NCBI RefSeq assembly: GCF_017916255.1
Contig: NZ_CP072827.1
Span: 1,550,001-1,614,000 of the forward strand
DNA length: 64,000 bases
Direction of reading: 5' to 3'
DNA from: Streptomyces mobaraensis NBRC 13819 = DSM 40847
GTDB taxonomy: Bacteria; Actinomycetota; Actinomycetes; Streptomycetales; Streptomycetaceae
Part shown: piece after piece, positions 29,038 to 38,124 of the stretch
Numbering within the stretch: position 1 is the first letter of the stretch
Layout: each line of letters opens with the position of its first letter
Made by a program: the position numbers and the translations under genes
The notes under the pieces: generated by a model
Told to the model about the DNA's origin: nothing
Databases searched by the model: none
Seen by the model: only the letters and a program-made list of their open reading frames with translations

Positions 29038-30054
29038 TCACCGGGAGCCGAGGGCCGTGCGCCGGGCGGCGCGGTAGGCGGCCTTGGGGTCCCGGTCGGG
29101 GTAGGCCCAGGGCTCCCGGGTGACGTGCGGGCCGATCCGGATGAGCAGCGCCGCGGCCTCGGCCAGCCGGCCCTCGTGGAGCTTGGCGTGGGCGAGGAAG
29201 TTCAGGTCGACCTTGTGCCGGGGGTGCGGCGGGGCGGCGGGTCGCCGGGCGGTGCGCGGAGCCCCTGGGACCCCACCCGCCTCGGGCGCGTCGTCCGTGT
29301 CGTTGACGTCCCACTCCAGCCACCAGTCGAAGGCCGTCTTGAGCACCTGGCGGGCCCGGCGGCCGGCCCAGTGCCCGGAGGCGGCCGGGTCGCGCGGCAG
29401 GGTGCCGGCGCGGGCCAGGGCGCGGAAGCGCTCCGCGTGGGCGACGACGGGGAGCAGGGCCAGCGGCGAGTCGGCGGGGGCCTGCTCGGCGGCCCAGGCG
29501 GCGAAGTCGTAGACCTCGTGCAACGGGTCGTCGTGGTCGGCCTTGTGCCCGGCCAGGCAGGCGGCCATCAGATGGTGGGCGTGGTGGTGCTCGGGGTGCC
29601 GGGCGCGGACCTGGCCGAAGCAGCGGGCGGGCTCGTCGTCGGTGACGCCGGCGTGGGCGAGCAGGAGCAGGCCCAGCCAGGGGGTGGGGTCGCGGGGCGC
29701 CATCCGGGCGGCGGCCCGGCACAGGCCCCTGGCGCTCTCGGCGTCGCTCTTACGGCGTACGGCGCGGTGGACGGCGGCGCAGGCCAGCAGGGCGGAGGCG
29801 TCGGCGCTGTCGGGCTCGGCCAGCAGCCACTCGCGCCCCCAGGCGGTGCTGGTGGAGACGGCGGCGAGGGTGGTGAGGCGGTGGCCGCGCAGGTCCCAGT
29901 CGTCGCCGGTCTCCGCCAGCAGCCGGCGGGCCTCGGCCCACCGCCCCCGGGCCAGCTCGTCACGGACGGTGACCAGCTCGGTGTCGTCGAGTGCGGAGTC
30001 GAAGGTCGGCCCGCCCCCCAGCCGAGAGCGGCCCAAGGGGGGTGGAGGGGTCAT
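29038..30054 (-). CDS. TPR-like hypothetical protein
   Basis: A 338-residue soluble protein rich in Ala, Arg and Trp with helical repeats (for example ARGRWAEARRLLAETGDDWDLRGHR and a late AKLHEGRLAEAAALL) suggesting a TPR/solenoid fold. It resembles uncharacterised actinobacterial proteins; no catalytic motif is visible. The ATG at 30052-30054 has GGAGG 10 bases before it and is preferred to the longer frame. It ends 109 bp before the permease start on the same strand and is divergent from the DMT transporter gene. Confidence 0.65.
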   Translation of the reverse strand: MTPPPPLGRSRLGGGPTFDSALDDTELVTVRDELARGRWAEARRLLAETGDDWDLRGHRLTTLAAVSTSTAWGREWLLAEPDSADASALLACAAVHRAVRRKSDAESARGLCRAAARMAPRDPTPWLGLLLLAHAGVTDDEPARCFGQVRARHPEHHHAHHLMAACLAGHKADHDDPLHEVYDFAAWAAEQAPADSPLALLPVVAHAERFRALARAGTLPRDPAASGHWAGRRARQVLKTAFDWWLEWDVNDTDDAPEAGGVPGAPRTARRPAAPPHPRHKVDLNFLAHAKLHEGRLAEAAALLIRIGPHVTREPWAYPDRDPKAAYRAARRTALGSR

Positions 30055-30301
30055 CGTCGGGCGTCCTCCGCGGCGTGCGTCCCTGCGGGGGCCCGGACCC
30101 GGGTGCCCGCTGACCGGCATTCTTGATCACGCACAGCAAAGCGTTAGTCACAGCTTCCCGTCAAGGGCGATACGGCCCCCTCCGCCCCGGTCTGGATGAA
30201 CGTCCGAAAGCGGGGTACTCGGAGGTCGTACCGTCCGTGCGGCGACTATCGTCTCCCTGGTCAATTCGCTGATGACCGGCAGGTCTTGAGGTGCGCGACG
30301 T

Positions 30302-31183
30302 ATGGTCTTCGCCTTCGCCCTGAGCGCGGCTTTCTGCCTCGGTGTCGGGTTCGTGCTCCAGCAGAACGCGGCACAGCGGGCCCCCATGAGCGATTTCCTC
30401 TCCTTCCGGCTGCTGCTGGACCTGGTCAGGATGCCGCGCTGGCTGGCGGGGATCGGCCTGATGGTGTGCGGCATGGCGCTCGGCGCGGTGGCCCTGGGCG
30501 GCGGCGAGGTCTCGCTGGTCGAACCGCTGCTCGCGACGAACCTGCTGTTCGCCATGACCCTCTCCCGCTGGCAGACCAAGCAGCCGCTCGGCTGGACGGG
30601 CTGGGGCGGCCTGTGGCTGCTGGCCGGCGGCGTGACCGCCTTCATCGTCGCGGGCCGCCCGCACGGCGGCGAGTCGGTGTCCGACCCGCTGCGGCACTGG
30701 CTGATCGTCGGCCTGGTGGTCGGCGGCGCGCTGGTCCTCGCGGCCGTCTCCAAGCGCCTCCGGATGAGCGCCGAGGCCGCGACCCTCGCCGTGGCGGCGG
30801 GCCTGCTGTACGGCCTCCAGGACGCCCTCACCCGGGTCAGCGGCCAGCGCTTCCGCGACGGCGGCTGGGCGTCCCTGGTGATCAGCTGGCAGCCGTACGT
30901 GGTGCTGGCCCTGGGCGTCACCGGCCTCGTCCTGGTCCAGAGCGCCTTCGAGACGGCTCCCCTGCGCATGTCCCTGCCGGCCCTCACCGCCGCCCAGCCC
31001 CTGGCGGGCATCGCCTGCGGCGTCGGCTTCCTGGGCGACCAGCTGCGGACGACTCCGGCGGCGCTCGCCTGGCAGGCGGCCGGCCTGGCCGCGATCGTCG
31101 TCGGCATCGTCCTGATCGGCCGCCACCCGGCGATGCCGCCGGGGACGACGGCACCGGAACTCCGCGACCTCCAGCCGCGCTGA
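30302..31183 (+). CDS. DMT/EamA-type membrane transporter
   Basis: A 293-residue protein with about nine to ten hydrophobic helices in two similar halves, a drug/metabolite transporter layout. The N-terminal LGVGFVLQQNAAQRAP is shared with a group of small actinobacterial DMT proteins. The ATG at 30302 has GAGG about 8 bases before it. The NUDIX gene starts 18 bp after its stop, so the two are probably cotranscribed. Substrate unknown. Confidence 0.78.
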   Translation: MVFAFALSAAFCLGVGFVLQQNAAQRAPMSDFLSFRLLLDLVRMPRWLAGIGLMVCGMALGAVALGGGEVSLVEPLLATNLLFAMTLSRWQTKQPLGWTGWGGLWLLAGGVTAFIVAGRPHGGESVSDPLRHWLIVGLVVGGALVLAAVSKRLRMSAEAATLAVAAGLLYGLQDALTRVSGQRFRDGGWASLVISWQPYVVLALGVTGLVLVQSAFETAPLRMSLPALTAAQPLAGIACGVGFLGDQLRTTPAALAWQAAGLAAIVVGIVLIGRHPAMPPGTTAPELRDLQPR

Positions 31184-31201
31184 GCCCGCTTGAATGTCCC
31201 C

Positions 31202-31741
31202 ATGACCGACCGAACCGATCACCCCCAGCCCCTGTCGGCGGACGAGATCCTGGACGTGGTGGACGAACGGGACCGCGTCGTGGGCCAGGCCCCGCGCGCC
31301 GAGATCTACGCCCGCCGCCTCCTCCACCGCTGCACCTTCATCCAGGTACGCGACCCGGCCGGCCGCCTCTTCGTCCACCGCCGCACCGCCCGGAAACTGG
31401 TCTTCCCCTCGCGCTACGACCTCTTCGTCGGCGGCGTGGTCGGCACCGGCGAGACGTACGACGCGGCGGCGCTGCGCGAGGCGGAAGAGGAACTGGGCGT
31501 CACCGGCCTCCCCGCCCCCACGCCGCTCTTCCGCTTCCTGTACCGCTCGGAGGAGTACGGGGGCTGGTGGTCGGCCGTCTACGAGGTCCGCTGCGACCTG
31601 CCGGTCCGGCCCCAGGCGGAGGAGGTGGACTGGTACGGCTTCCTGCCGGAGGACGAGGTCGCGCGGCGGCTGCCGGAGTGGCGGTGGGTGCCGGACGGCC
31701 TGGAGGCGTGGCGACGGCTGCGGGAGTGGCGGGCGGGGTGA
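31202..31741 (+). CDS. NUDIX hydrolase
   Basis: A 179-residue NUDIX protein with the box GxVGTGETYDAAALREAEEELG (about residues 80-101; the canonical GX5EX7REUXEEXGU pattern). The DVVDERDRVVGQAPRAEIYA opening and RCTFIQV follow the IDI/YfcD-like subgroup, which hydrolyses nucleoside diphosphate derivatives. The ATG at 31202 is preferred to the TTG at 31190. It forms a probable two-gene unit with the upstream DMT transporter. Confidence 0.85.
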   Translation: MTDRTDHPQPLSADEILDVVDERDRVVGQAPRAEIYARRLLHRCTFIQVRDPAGRLFVHRRTARKLVFPSRYDLFVGGVVGTGETYDAAALREAEEELGVTGLPAPTPLFRFLYRSEEYGGWWSAVYEVRCDLPVRPQAEEVDWYGFLPEDEVARRLPEWRWVPDGLEAWRRLREWRAG

Positions 31742-31817
31742 GGGCGCCCGACGCCGCCGGAGCGCCCGAGACGTTCCCGGGCGCCGATCGGCGCGGGTCG
31801 CGCCCGAGTCGCTCCGG

Positions 31818-32294
31818 TCAGCCTGCGGGCTGGCCGATCCCGTCGCGTTCGAGCACGGAGCGGAGCGCCGAGAGGACCCGTGCGACGGCCGGTCCCGAGG
31901 GGCCGCCGAGGGCTCCCGCGGTCAGTTCGGCCAGCGTTTCGGTGAAGGTCGCCTCCGCCGCCTCGACGAGCCGCAGGCCGTCATCGGTCAGGTCCAGCAG
32001 CGATGAGCGACGATCCGACGGATTGGTGCGCCGTACGACCCACGCCTGCTTCTCCAGACGGTCGACGCCCTTGCTGGTCGCACCGATCCCGATGGCGAAC
32101 TCGGCGGCGAGGTCCGCCACCCGGGACCCGGGGCGGTCGCGCAGGAAGCGCAGGGATTCGAACTGCGAGGTGACGATCCCGTGCCGCTCGCGAAGACGGT
32201 CGTTCAGCGCGTTGTAGAGGCGCGTCTCACAGCGAACGAGGTCGGCGAAGAAGCCCGGGAGGTCGACCCGGCCACCACTTGACTTGGATGCCAT
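31818..32294 (-). CDS. MarR-family regulator
   Basis: A 158-residue winged-helix repressor: helices LRFLRDRPGSRVADLAAEF and GATSKGVDRLEKQAW, then the wing RRTNPSDRRSSLLDLT. The ATG at 32292-32294 avoids an upstream extension through the operator-like region. It is divergent from an HSL-type esterase (74 bp between starts), with a perfect 12-bp palindrome in between, so it probably represses both. Confidence 0.85.
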   Translation of the reverse strand: MASKSSGGRVDLPGFFADLVRCETRLYNALNDRLRERHGIVTSQFESLRFLRDRPGSRVADLAAEFAIGIGATSKGVDRLEKQAWVVRRTNPSDRRSSLLDLTDDGLRLVEAAEATFTETLAELTAGALGGPSGPAVARVLSALRSVLERDGIGQPAG

Positions 32295-32319
32295 GGCATA
32301 TATCTTAACTCCCATATAG

Positions 32320-32331
32320 ATGCCTAGGCAT
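32320..32331. promoter_or_regulatory. Palindromic operator candidate for the MarR/esterase pair
   Basis: ATGCCTAGGCAT is a perfect 12-bp palindrome and sits within a larger imperfect inverted repeat (CCATAT arms, 32312 to 32334). It lies between the divergent starts at 32294 and 32368, the usual place for a MarR operator. Confidence 0.55.
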
Positions 32332-32367
32332 ATGGTTCCTCGGCATGCTCTGGTGATGGAGGCGGCA

Positions 32368-33282
32368 ATGAGCAGGCGACAGCGCGCGGAGATCGACGCG
32401 ATGGTCCGGCGGCCCCGGCCCGAGACCCCCCGATCAATGGAGGAACTCCGCGCCGGATTCAGGGCGATGATGGCCGAGATGATCGTCCCGGCCGGGATCC
32501 GGACCCGGACCACGACGCTCGGCGACCGGCCCGCGCTGCTCGTCGAGCCGGCCGGCACTCCGGAGGCCGGGACGATCCTCTACTTCCACGGCGGCTCCTA
32601 CGTGGCCGGTTCACCGGAGACGGCGATGTCGCTGACGGGGAACCTGGTGACCGGAACGGGGTTCAGGGCGCTCTCGCCGGACTACCGGCTCGCCCCTGAA
32701 CACCCCTTCCCGGCCGCGATCGAGGACGGACTGAGCGCCTACCGCGCGCTCCTCGACAGCGGCGAGGCCCCTTCGGCGATCGCGTTCGCCGGGGACTCCG
32801 CCGGCGGCGGCCTCACCGTCACCACCTGCCTCGCCGCTCGCGACGCGGGCCTGCCCCTGCCCGCCGCGATCGTGGCGTTCTCCCCCGGACTCGACATGAC
32901 CCGGACCGGCGCGAGCATGGACGGCAAGGCGGGCGTCGATCCGTTCTTCACGCGTGAGGGCATGGAACGCACCGGGGCCATGTACCTCGCGGGACAGGAC
33001 CCGCACCAGCCCCTGCTCAGCCCCGCCGTCCACGCCGACCTGACCGGTTTCCCGCCGATGCTCCTGCAGGCGGGCACCAACGAAATGCTCCTGGACGACT
33101 CCACGCGCATGGCCGCGCGCGCGAGGGAAGCCGGAGTGGACGTCATCCTGGACGTCACCGCCGACGTCCCCCACGTCTTCCAGGCGTTCGCCGGCGTCCT
33201 GGACGAAGCCGACGAGGCACTGGAGCGCGCCGCCCTCTTCCTCCGCCGGCGCGTCCGCGCCAAGGGCCTCACCGCGGGGTGA
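32368..33282 (+). CDS. Alpha/beta hydrolase, HSL-type esterase
   Basis: A 304-residue esterase of the hormone-sensitive-lipase family: oxyanion motif HGGSY, nucleophile GDSAGGG, and a late VPHVFQAF supplying the catalytic His. It probably hydrolyses short acyl esters in the cytoplasm. The ATG at 32368 has GGAGG 5 bases before it; upstream in-frame ATGs lack a site. It is divergently paired with the MarR gene. Confidence 0.87.
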   Translation: MSRRQRAEIDAMVRRPRPETPRSMEELRAGFRAMMAEMIVPAGIRTRTTTLGDRPALLVEPAGTPEAGTILYFHGGSYVAGSPETAMSLTGNLVTGTGFRALSPDYRLAPEHPFPAAIEDGLSAYRALLDSGEAPSAIAFAGDSAGGGLTVTTCLAARDAGLPLPAAIVAFSPGLDMTRTGASMDGKAGVDPFFTREGMERTGAMYLAGQDPHQPLLSPAVHADLTGFPPMLLQAGTNEMLLDDSTRMAARAREAGVDVILDVTADVPHVFQAFAGVLDEADEALERAALFLRRRVRAKGLTAG

Positions 33283-33425
33283 GGGCGCGAGACTGCGTGA
33301 GCATGTCCATCATGACAGGTCAGAGGCGTATTTCGTAGGACGGAACGCACAGTTCGCGAGCCTTGTCCGGTCCGCTCCCCGACTCCCAGAATCTCCCTCG
33401 TGAACCGCCAGGAGACAGGGGGAAC

Positions 33426-34598
33426 ATGGGGAAGATCGATCACGACGCGGTATTGCGGGCCCGCGTGCTGCTGCTGGGTTCCGGCCGGCTGAGCCTGCCC
33501 GAACAGGTGGGCGCGTACCGGGTACTGGCGGAGGTGAACGCGAAGGCGTACGCCCCGAAGCTGGTCGACGCGCTCCTCTGGATGAGTTACGAGAGCCGGG
33601 ACCCGGCAGCGATCCTGGCGCTGACCGCCGAGGCAGTCGAGGCGGGCCGGAGGATGGAGGCGGGGACGCCGAACCGGGCGGAACGGCTGTGCAGGGCGCT
33701 GGACGCCTACCAGTCGGCCCTGTTCGCCGTCGGGCGCCGAGCGGAGGGGCGCGCGGTCTGCGAGGAGATGGCCGAGGCCGGAAGGACCGGGGAGTTGGCG
33801 ATCATCCTGGCCGAGGAGGGCCGCTTCGCGGAGGCCGCGGAGCTCAACGAGCGGGCAGCCCGGAACGGTGAACCGCACCACCGCTTCCGGAACTTGGTCG
33901 AGTGGGCGGCGAACCTGGAGGGCGCCGGCCGGCACGACGCGGCATCGGCCGTCTTCCGCGAGCTGCTCGACGAGTCCCGGCGCGAGGCCGCCGATCAGCG
34001 CGAGGCGCTGACCGTACTCACCTGGGAACTGGTGCACTTCTCCCGGATGCGGGAGGCCGCCGGGCACGAGGCGGACGCCGCGGACGTCCGGCGGGAGGCC
34101 CTGGCCGTTCTGGAGGAGCTGGCGACGACGGGCGAGTCACGAAGCTGGAGTTGCGTCCTCTCGTGGTGGGTCACCCTGTTCGCCCTGTCGGGGCGGGCCG
34201 ACGAACCGCTCGCGAGTGCCGAGTCCCCGATGCCGGTGTTCGGCACCGGCCTTCACAGGTCGCGCAGCACGTGGAACGCCTTTCTCGGCACCCTGCCGGA
34301 ACTCGAAGCGGAGGCGGCGGACTTCCGCGAGGCCGGCCGGCTGCCCGAACTGGTCGACGTCCAGCGCAGGATCACCCTCCGCGCGGCCCTCCGCGACGGC
34401 GATCGCCACTGCCGGTTCGAGGAGCGCTTCAAGCCGTACTTCGCCAAGGGCGTGGCCCTAGCCCGCCGCCTGCCCGACGACCCCGCACGTCTCGCCCGGG
34501 CCCTGACGGACCGCTCGATGTTCCTCGTCGCGGCGCGGTCCTTCGAGAACGCGTACGCCGACTTCGCCGAGGCCGTCACCCTCCTCGACCTCCGGTAG
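33426..34598 (+). CDS. TPR-like hypothetical protein
   Basis: A 390-residue all-helical soluble protein with repeated helix pairs (AVGRRAEGRAVCEEMAEAGR, then LAEEGRFAEAAELNERAARNG) as in TPR solenoids. Similar proteins are common and uncharacterised in Streptomyces. The ATG at 33426 follows GGGGG at a fitting distance. No enzymatic motif is seen; a protein-interaction role is the most that can be said. Confidence 0.65.
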   Translation: MGKIDHDAVLRARVLLLGSGRLSLPEQVGAYRVLAEVNAKAYAPKLVDALLWMSYESRDPAAILALTAEAVEAGRRMEAGTPNRAERLCRALDAYQSALFAVGRRAEGRAVCEEMAEAGRTGELAIILAEEGRFAEAAELNERAARNGEPHHRFRNLVEWAANLEGAGRHDAASAVFRELLDESRREAADQREALTVLTWELVHFSRMREAAGHEADAADVRREALAVLEELATTGESRSWSCVLSWWVTLFALSGRADEPLASAESPMPVFGTGLHRSRSTWNAFLGTLPELEAEAADFREAGRLPELVDVQRRITLRAALRDGDRHCRFEERFKPYFAKGVALARRLPDDPARLARALTDRSMFLVAARSFENAYADFAEAVTLLDLR

Positions 34599-34807
34599 TC
34601 CCGTCCCGGGCCACCGGAAGGCTCTGTCCGCCGAGCGATGTGTGCGGCGCCGTTGCACGGGCATTACGACGACGGCGACAATCGAACACAACGTCAACCA
34701 TTACGGTGCCACGCATCCGGTTCCGCCGACCGGCACCCGCTCCCGCCCTTATGCTCTGGCCCGCCCAGGCCCTGGGGAACCGGCTCTTTGACGTAGGGGA
34801 CGCGACC

Positions 34808-35779
34808 ATGCCCGAGAACAGGCCGTTTGACTCGTTCCAGAGGCGTGCCAACGAACTCGGTGACGCCATCAGGTCTCACCGGCTCGCCAAGGGCTGGTTG
34901 CAGAAGCAGCTGGGCAAGGCGGTCGCACTCGACAACACGGCCATCTCGCACTTCGAGAGGGGCACTCACGTGCCCCGCCGCGACGTCACCCTCCGGATCG
35001 ACCACGCGCTGGGAGCGGGTGGGGCCATCTTCAAGCTTCGTGACGAGATGGATGACAATCCCGACTCCCCGCGCTGGCAGAAGTTCCTGAGTTCGCAGTC
35101 GGGCGCACGCACGATCTACCACGTCAGCAACATCATGCCGGCGGTTCTGGAGACGCCGGAGCACACCCGGGCGGCACTTGAGCGCGGCTTGGAGTTCTAC
35201 GGCGGTTCGCTGGAAGACAAACTCGCCTACCGCGCCGAGCTGCGAAGCACTCTTCTGACACCCGACCCGCCACGCTTCGGGTGTGTCCTCTGGGAGTCCG
35301 CCCTGCACATCGTCACCGGCGGTCCCCAGGTGATGCGGGCACAGCTCCTGCACGTGATCGAGCGTTCTCACGAGGCGCATATCGATGTGAGGATTCTGCG
35401 CTTCGCGGACAGCGCCGGGCTGCCGGACACCGGAACGGCAGTGGTCTGGACGCGACCGAACGGTTCCATGCGCGCATGGCGCGACGAATCAGGCAGCCCT
35501 GGCGTGTTCATCAGCGACAAGAAGCGAGTCTCGAACCTTGCCCTCTTCTGTGATCAACTGCGTTCCCGCGCGCTTGATCAGGAAGAGTCAACGGCCCTTA
35601 CCCGAAAGACTGTTGAGGATCTATACCCGTGTCGACTCCATACTCTGCCTTGTCCAAAGCCGCCTGGCGGTCCAGCACCCACAGCGGCAACGGCGGCCAA
35701 TGCCTCCAGGTCCCCGTCGAAAAGGTCTCCGGCCTCATGCCGGTCCGCGACTCGAAGCGCCCGGACCGGGCCACCTTGA
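34808..35779 (+). CDS. XRE regulator with DUF5753, anomalous C-terminus
   Basis: A 323-residue Scr1-type regulator: an N-terminal helix-turn-helix (LGDAIRSHRLAKGWLQKQLG, NTAISHFERGTHVP) and a DUF5753 domain with VLWESALH and the late FCDQLRSRALDQEES. Such genes normally end just before a DUF397 gene. Here the frame continues about 150 bp into the DUF397 gene, and the last about 50 residues (Pro/Ala/Ser/Arg-rich) look like a shadow of that gene. A lost stop codon or a small frameshift near 35620 is likely. The ATG at 34808 has GGGGA upstream. Confidence 0.82.
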   Translation: MPENRPFDSFQRRANELGDAIRSHRLAKGWLQKQLGKAVALDNTAISHFERGTHVPRRDVTLRIDHALGAGGAIFKLRDEMDDNPDSPRWQKFLSSQSGARTIYHVSNIMPAVLETPEHTRAALERGLEFYGGSLEDKLAYRAELRSTLLTPDPPRFGCVLWESALHIVTGGPQVMRAQLLHVIERSHEAHIDVRILRFADSAGLPDTGTAVVWTRPNGSMRAWRDESGSPGVFISDKKRVSNLALFCDQLRSRALDQEESTALTRKTVEDLYPCRLHTLPCPKPPGGPAPTAATAANASRSPSKRSPASCRSATRSARTGPP

Positions 35780-35850
35780 CGTTCCCCGACGCGGCCTGGA
35801 CCCGCTTCGTAGCCGCCATGACCGAACCGAACGGGGCCCTGGCACGCTGA
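35629..35850 (+). CDS. DUF397 protein
   Basis: A 73-residue DUF397 protein with the standard WRSSTHSGNGGQCLQV, VRDSKRPDRATLTF and AWTRFVA segments. The GTG at 35629 has GAGGA 9 bases before it. It partners the XRE-DUF5753 regulator; in characterised pairs the small protein modulates the regulator. Overlap with the upstream frame is 151 bp, far more than usual. Confidence 0.85.
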   Translation: MSTPYSALSKAAWRSSTHSGNGGQCLQVPVEKVSGLMPVRDSKRPDRATLTFPDAAWTRFVAAMTEPNGALAR

Positions 35851-35905
35851 GCGTCACCGCCCGCCGCCGAGGCCGTCGCACTCCCCGTACGCCGTGAGGC
35901 CGATG

Positions 35906-36112
35906 CTAACTGCGGCCCAGCATCTCGGCGTTGAGGACGGTCCCGCCCAGGCTCCAGCCGCCGTCGGCGACCTCCTCGAGGATCACGAGCGTGGTGGCGC
36001 GGGCCCGTTCCCCGTACACGTCGGCGAACGCGTCGGTGACGGCGTCCCGCAGCTTCTTCTTGGACTCGTCCGTGAGCGTGTCGGCGGGAACCTTGAGGTT
36101 GGCGAAGGGCAT
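35906..36112 (-). CDS. 4-oxalocrotonate tautomerase-like protein
   Basis: A 68-residue tautomerase: after removal of Met the protein begins with the catalytic Pro (PFANLKVP), followed by the usual helix (DESKKKLRDAVTDAF) and a strand with TTLVILEEV. It would work as an oligomer on 2-hydroxydienoate-like acids. It lies 63 bp downstream of the SDR gene on the same strand, so the two are probably cotranscribed. Confidence 0.85.
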   Translation of the reverse strand: MPFANLKVPADTLTDESKKKLRDAVTDAFADVYGERARATTLVILEEVADGGWSLGGTVLNAEMLGRS

Positions 36113-36175
36113 GGCGAAGTGTTCCTTCCAGGGGTGAGGTGAATCGTTCGGGTGTGTGGGGGGGGGGACGTCGTC

Positions 36176-36958
36176 TCAGGCCATGCCGCCGTTCGCCCGC
36201 AGGATCTGGCCGTTGACCCAGTGCCCCTCGGGGCTGGTGAGGAAGGCGACCACGTGGGCGATGTCGTCCGGCGTCCCCAGGCGCTCCAGCGCGGGGGCCT
36301 TCGCCAGCGTCTCGATCTGCTCCTCCGTCTTGCCGTCCAGGAACATGTCGGTCGCCGTGGCACCGGGCGCGACGGTGTTGACGGTGACGTCCCGGCCGCG
36401 CAGCTCGCGCGCGAGGATCAGGGTCATCGCCTCGACGGCGCCCTTGCTGGCGGCGTAGGCGCCGTAGGCCGGGAACTGGGTGGCGACCACGGAGGTCGAG
36501 AAGGCGACGAAGGAGCCGCCCGCGCGCAGCCGGCGGGCGGCCTGCTGCGCCACGACGAAGGTGCCGCGGATGTTGGTGCGGTGCATGGCGTCGAGCACGC
36601 TCAGGTCGAGGTCGGCGATCGGGGACAGGGCCAGCCGCCCGGCGCAGTGCACGACGACGTCCACGCCGCCGAACTCCTCGTGCACCCGGTCGAACGCGGC
36701 GTTGACGGCGTGTTCGTCGGCGACGTCGGCCTGGATCGCGATCGCCCGGCCGCCCGCCTCGGTGATCGTCCGCACGGTTTCCCGTGCGGAGGCGGAGTCC
36801 CGTGCGTAGTTGACGGCCACGGTCAGGCCCTCGCGGGCCAGGCGCTCGGCGACGGCGCGTCCGATGCCGCGTGAGCCGCCGGTGACGACGGCGACCCGGC
36901 GGGGCGCGTCGGTGTCGGGTCCGGTTCCGGTTTCGGTGGCGGTGTCGGTGGGGTTCAT
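36176..36958 (-). CDS. SDR family oxidoreductase
   Basis: A 260-residue classical SDR: TGGSRGIGRA cofactor motif, HCAGRL in place of NNAG, catalytic Tyr/Lys in YGAYAASK, and a PGATATDMF loop. The Arg after the glycine motif and NYARDS suggest NADPH preference. The ATG at 36956-36958 is about 97 bp from the divergent XRE regulator start, a common SDR/regulator pairing. A 4-OT gene follows. Substrate unknown. Confidence 0.87.
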   Translation of the reverse strand: MNPTDTATETGTGPDTDAPRRVAVVTGGSRGIGRAVAERLAREGLTVAVNYARDSASARETVRTITEAGGRAIAIQADVADEHAVNAAFDRVHEEFGGVDVVVHCAGRLALSPIADLDLSVLDAMHRTNIRGTFVVAQQAARRLRAGGSFVAFSTSVVATQFPAYGAYAASKGAVEAMTLILARELRGRDVTVNTVAPGATATDMFLDGKTEEQIETLAKAPALERLGTPDDIAHVVAFLTSPEGHWVNGQILRANGGMA

Positions 36959-37055
36959 GTCTTCCACGATGCGGCGCGCGGCGCGGGCGTGCCAGGGGAT
37001 GCCATCCCCTGCCTCGGCGGCGCGCCGGCCGGACGCCATCGCGCAGACTGGGTGG

Positions 37056-37937
37056 GTGGTTTCCCTGAAGTACACCGAGCTCGGCGCTTTCCTCCGCTCG
37101 CGGCGTGAGCGCATCCGCCCCGAGGACGTCGGCCTGGTCGCGGGCCCGCGGCGGCGGGTGCCGGGGCTGCGCCGCGAGGAGGTCGCCCAGCTCGCGGGCG
37201 CCTCGGCCGACTACTACAACGAGCTCGAACGAGGCGCGGGGTCACAGCCGTCGGAGCAGATGCTCGCCGCTCTGGCCCGGGCGCTGCGGCTGACGTCGGA
37301 CGAGCGCGACTACCTCTACCGCCTCGCCGGGCGTCCCCTGCCGGCGCCCGGCGGGCCGCGGTCGCACGTGCACCCCGGGATGACGGACCTGCTCACCCGG
37401 CTGACCTCGACTCCGGCGCAGGTGATCACCGATCTGCACGTCACGCTGGTGCAGAATCCGCTCGCCGTCGCCCTGCTCGGCGATCAGTCGGGGTTCCGGG
37501 GCAGGGAGGCGAGTTTCGTCTACCGGTGGTTCACGGATCCCGGGGCGCGCCGGCTCTATCCCGCGGCCGATCACGATGCGCAGTCGCGGTCGTTCGTGGC
37601 CGATCTGCGGGCCGCTTCGGCGCGGCGTGACGCGAAGGATCCGGAGGCCCGGGCCCTGATCGACGATCTGGTGGGCCGCTCGGCCGAGTTCGCCGCGCTG
37701 TGGGCGCGGCACGAGGTCGGGGTTCGGCGGGGGGATCGGAAGCGGATCGATCACCCCGCGCTGGGGGTGGTGGAGGTGAACTGTCTCAATCTGTGCAGTG
37801 AGGATGGGCGGCAGAGGTTGTTGTGGTTCACGCCGGCGGTGGGGACGGACAGTGCGGGCAAGTTGGAGTTGCTCGGTGTCATAGGCCCCGGTCCCGCCCT
37901 TTCTCCGTTTCCCGGGGCTGCGCCCCAGACCCCCTGA
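37056..37937 (+). CDS. XRE regulator with MmyB-like ligand domain
   Basis: A 293-residue regulator: an N-terminal XRE helix-turn-helix (FLRSRRERIRP, GLRREEVAQLAGASADYYNELERG) followed by the MmyB-like domain (ITDLHVTLVQNPLAVALLG, then EFAALWARHEV). Such proteins often repress a divergent SDR and respond to small lipophilic ligands. The GTG at 37056 is chosen because the frame upstream overlaps the SDR promoter; the exact start is uncertain. The C-terminus (PFPGAAPQTP) runs toward a long palindrome. Confidence 0.85.
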   Translation: MVSLKYTELGAFLRSRRERIRPEDVGLVAGPRRRVPGLRREEVAQLAGASADYYNELERGAGSQPSEQMLAALARALRLTSDERDYLYRLAGRPLPAPGGPRSHVHPGMTDLLTRLTSTPAQVITDLHVTLVQNPLAVALLGDQSGFRGREASFVYRWFTDPGARRLYPAADHDAQSRSFVADLRAASARRDAKDPEARALIDDLVGRSAEFAALWARHEVGVRRGDRKRIDHPALGVVEVNCLNLCSEDGRQRLLWFTPAVGTDSAGKLELLGVIGPGPALSPFPGAAPQTP

Positions 37938-37954
37938 TCGCGGCTTCGCCGCTC

Positions 37955-38016
37955 GTCCTCAAACGCCGGACGGGCTGATCAGGGCGCCCACTCCAGCCCG
38001 TCCGGCGTTTGAGGAC
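37955..38016. repeat. Long perfect palindrome, REP-like (copy 1)
   Basis: Perfect 23-bp arms at 37955-37977 and 37994-38016, loop 16, containing CGCCGGACGGGCTG. It lies 17 bp after the XRE regulator stop and before the convergent quinone oxidoreductase, so it can act as a terminator. A related element with the flanking AACCGCGCGGAGCGCGG appears in reverse orientation at 48732, which marks a dispersed Streptomyces palindrome family. Confidence 0.8.
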
Positions 38017-38124
38017 AACCGCGCGGAGCGCGGTTTCGGGGGTGCGGGGGCTTGCCCCCAGGAATCGGCGAAGTGGGGGTGCCCCCTCTGGGGGAGGGAC
38101 CGGGGCACCGCCCGCCGCAGGCCC

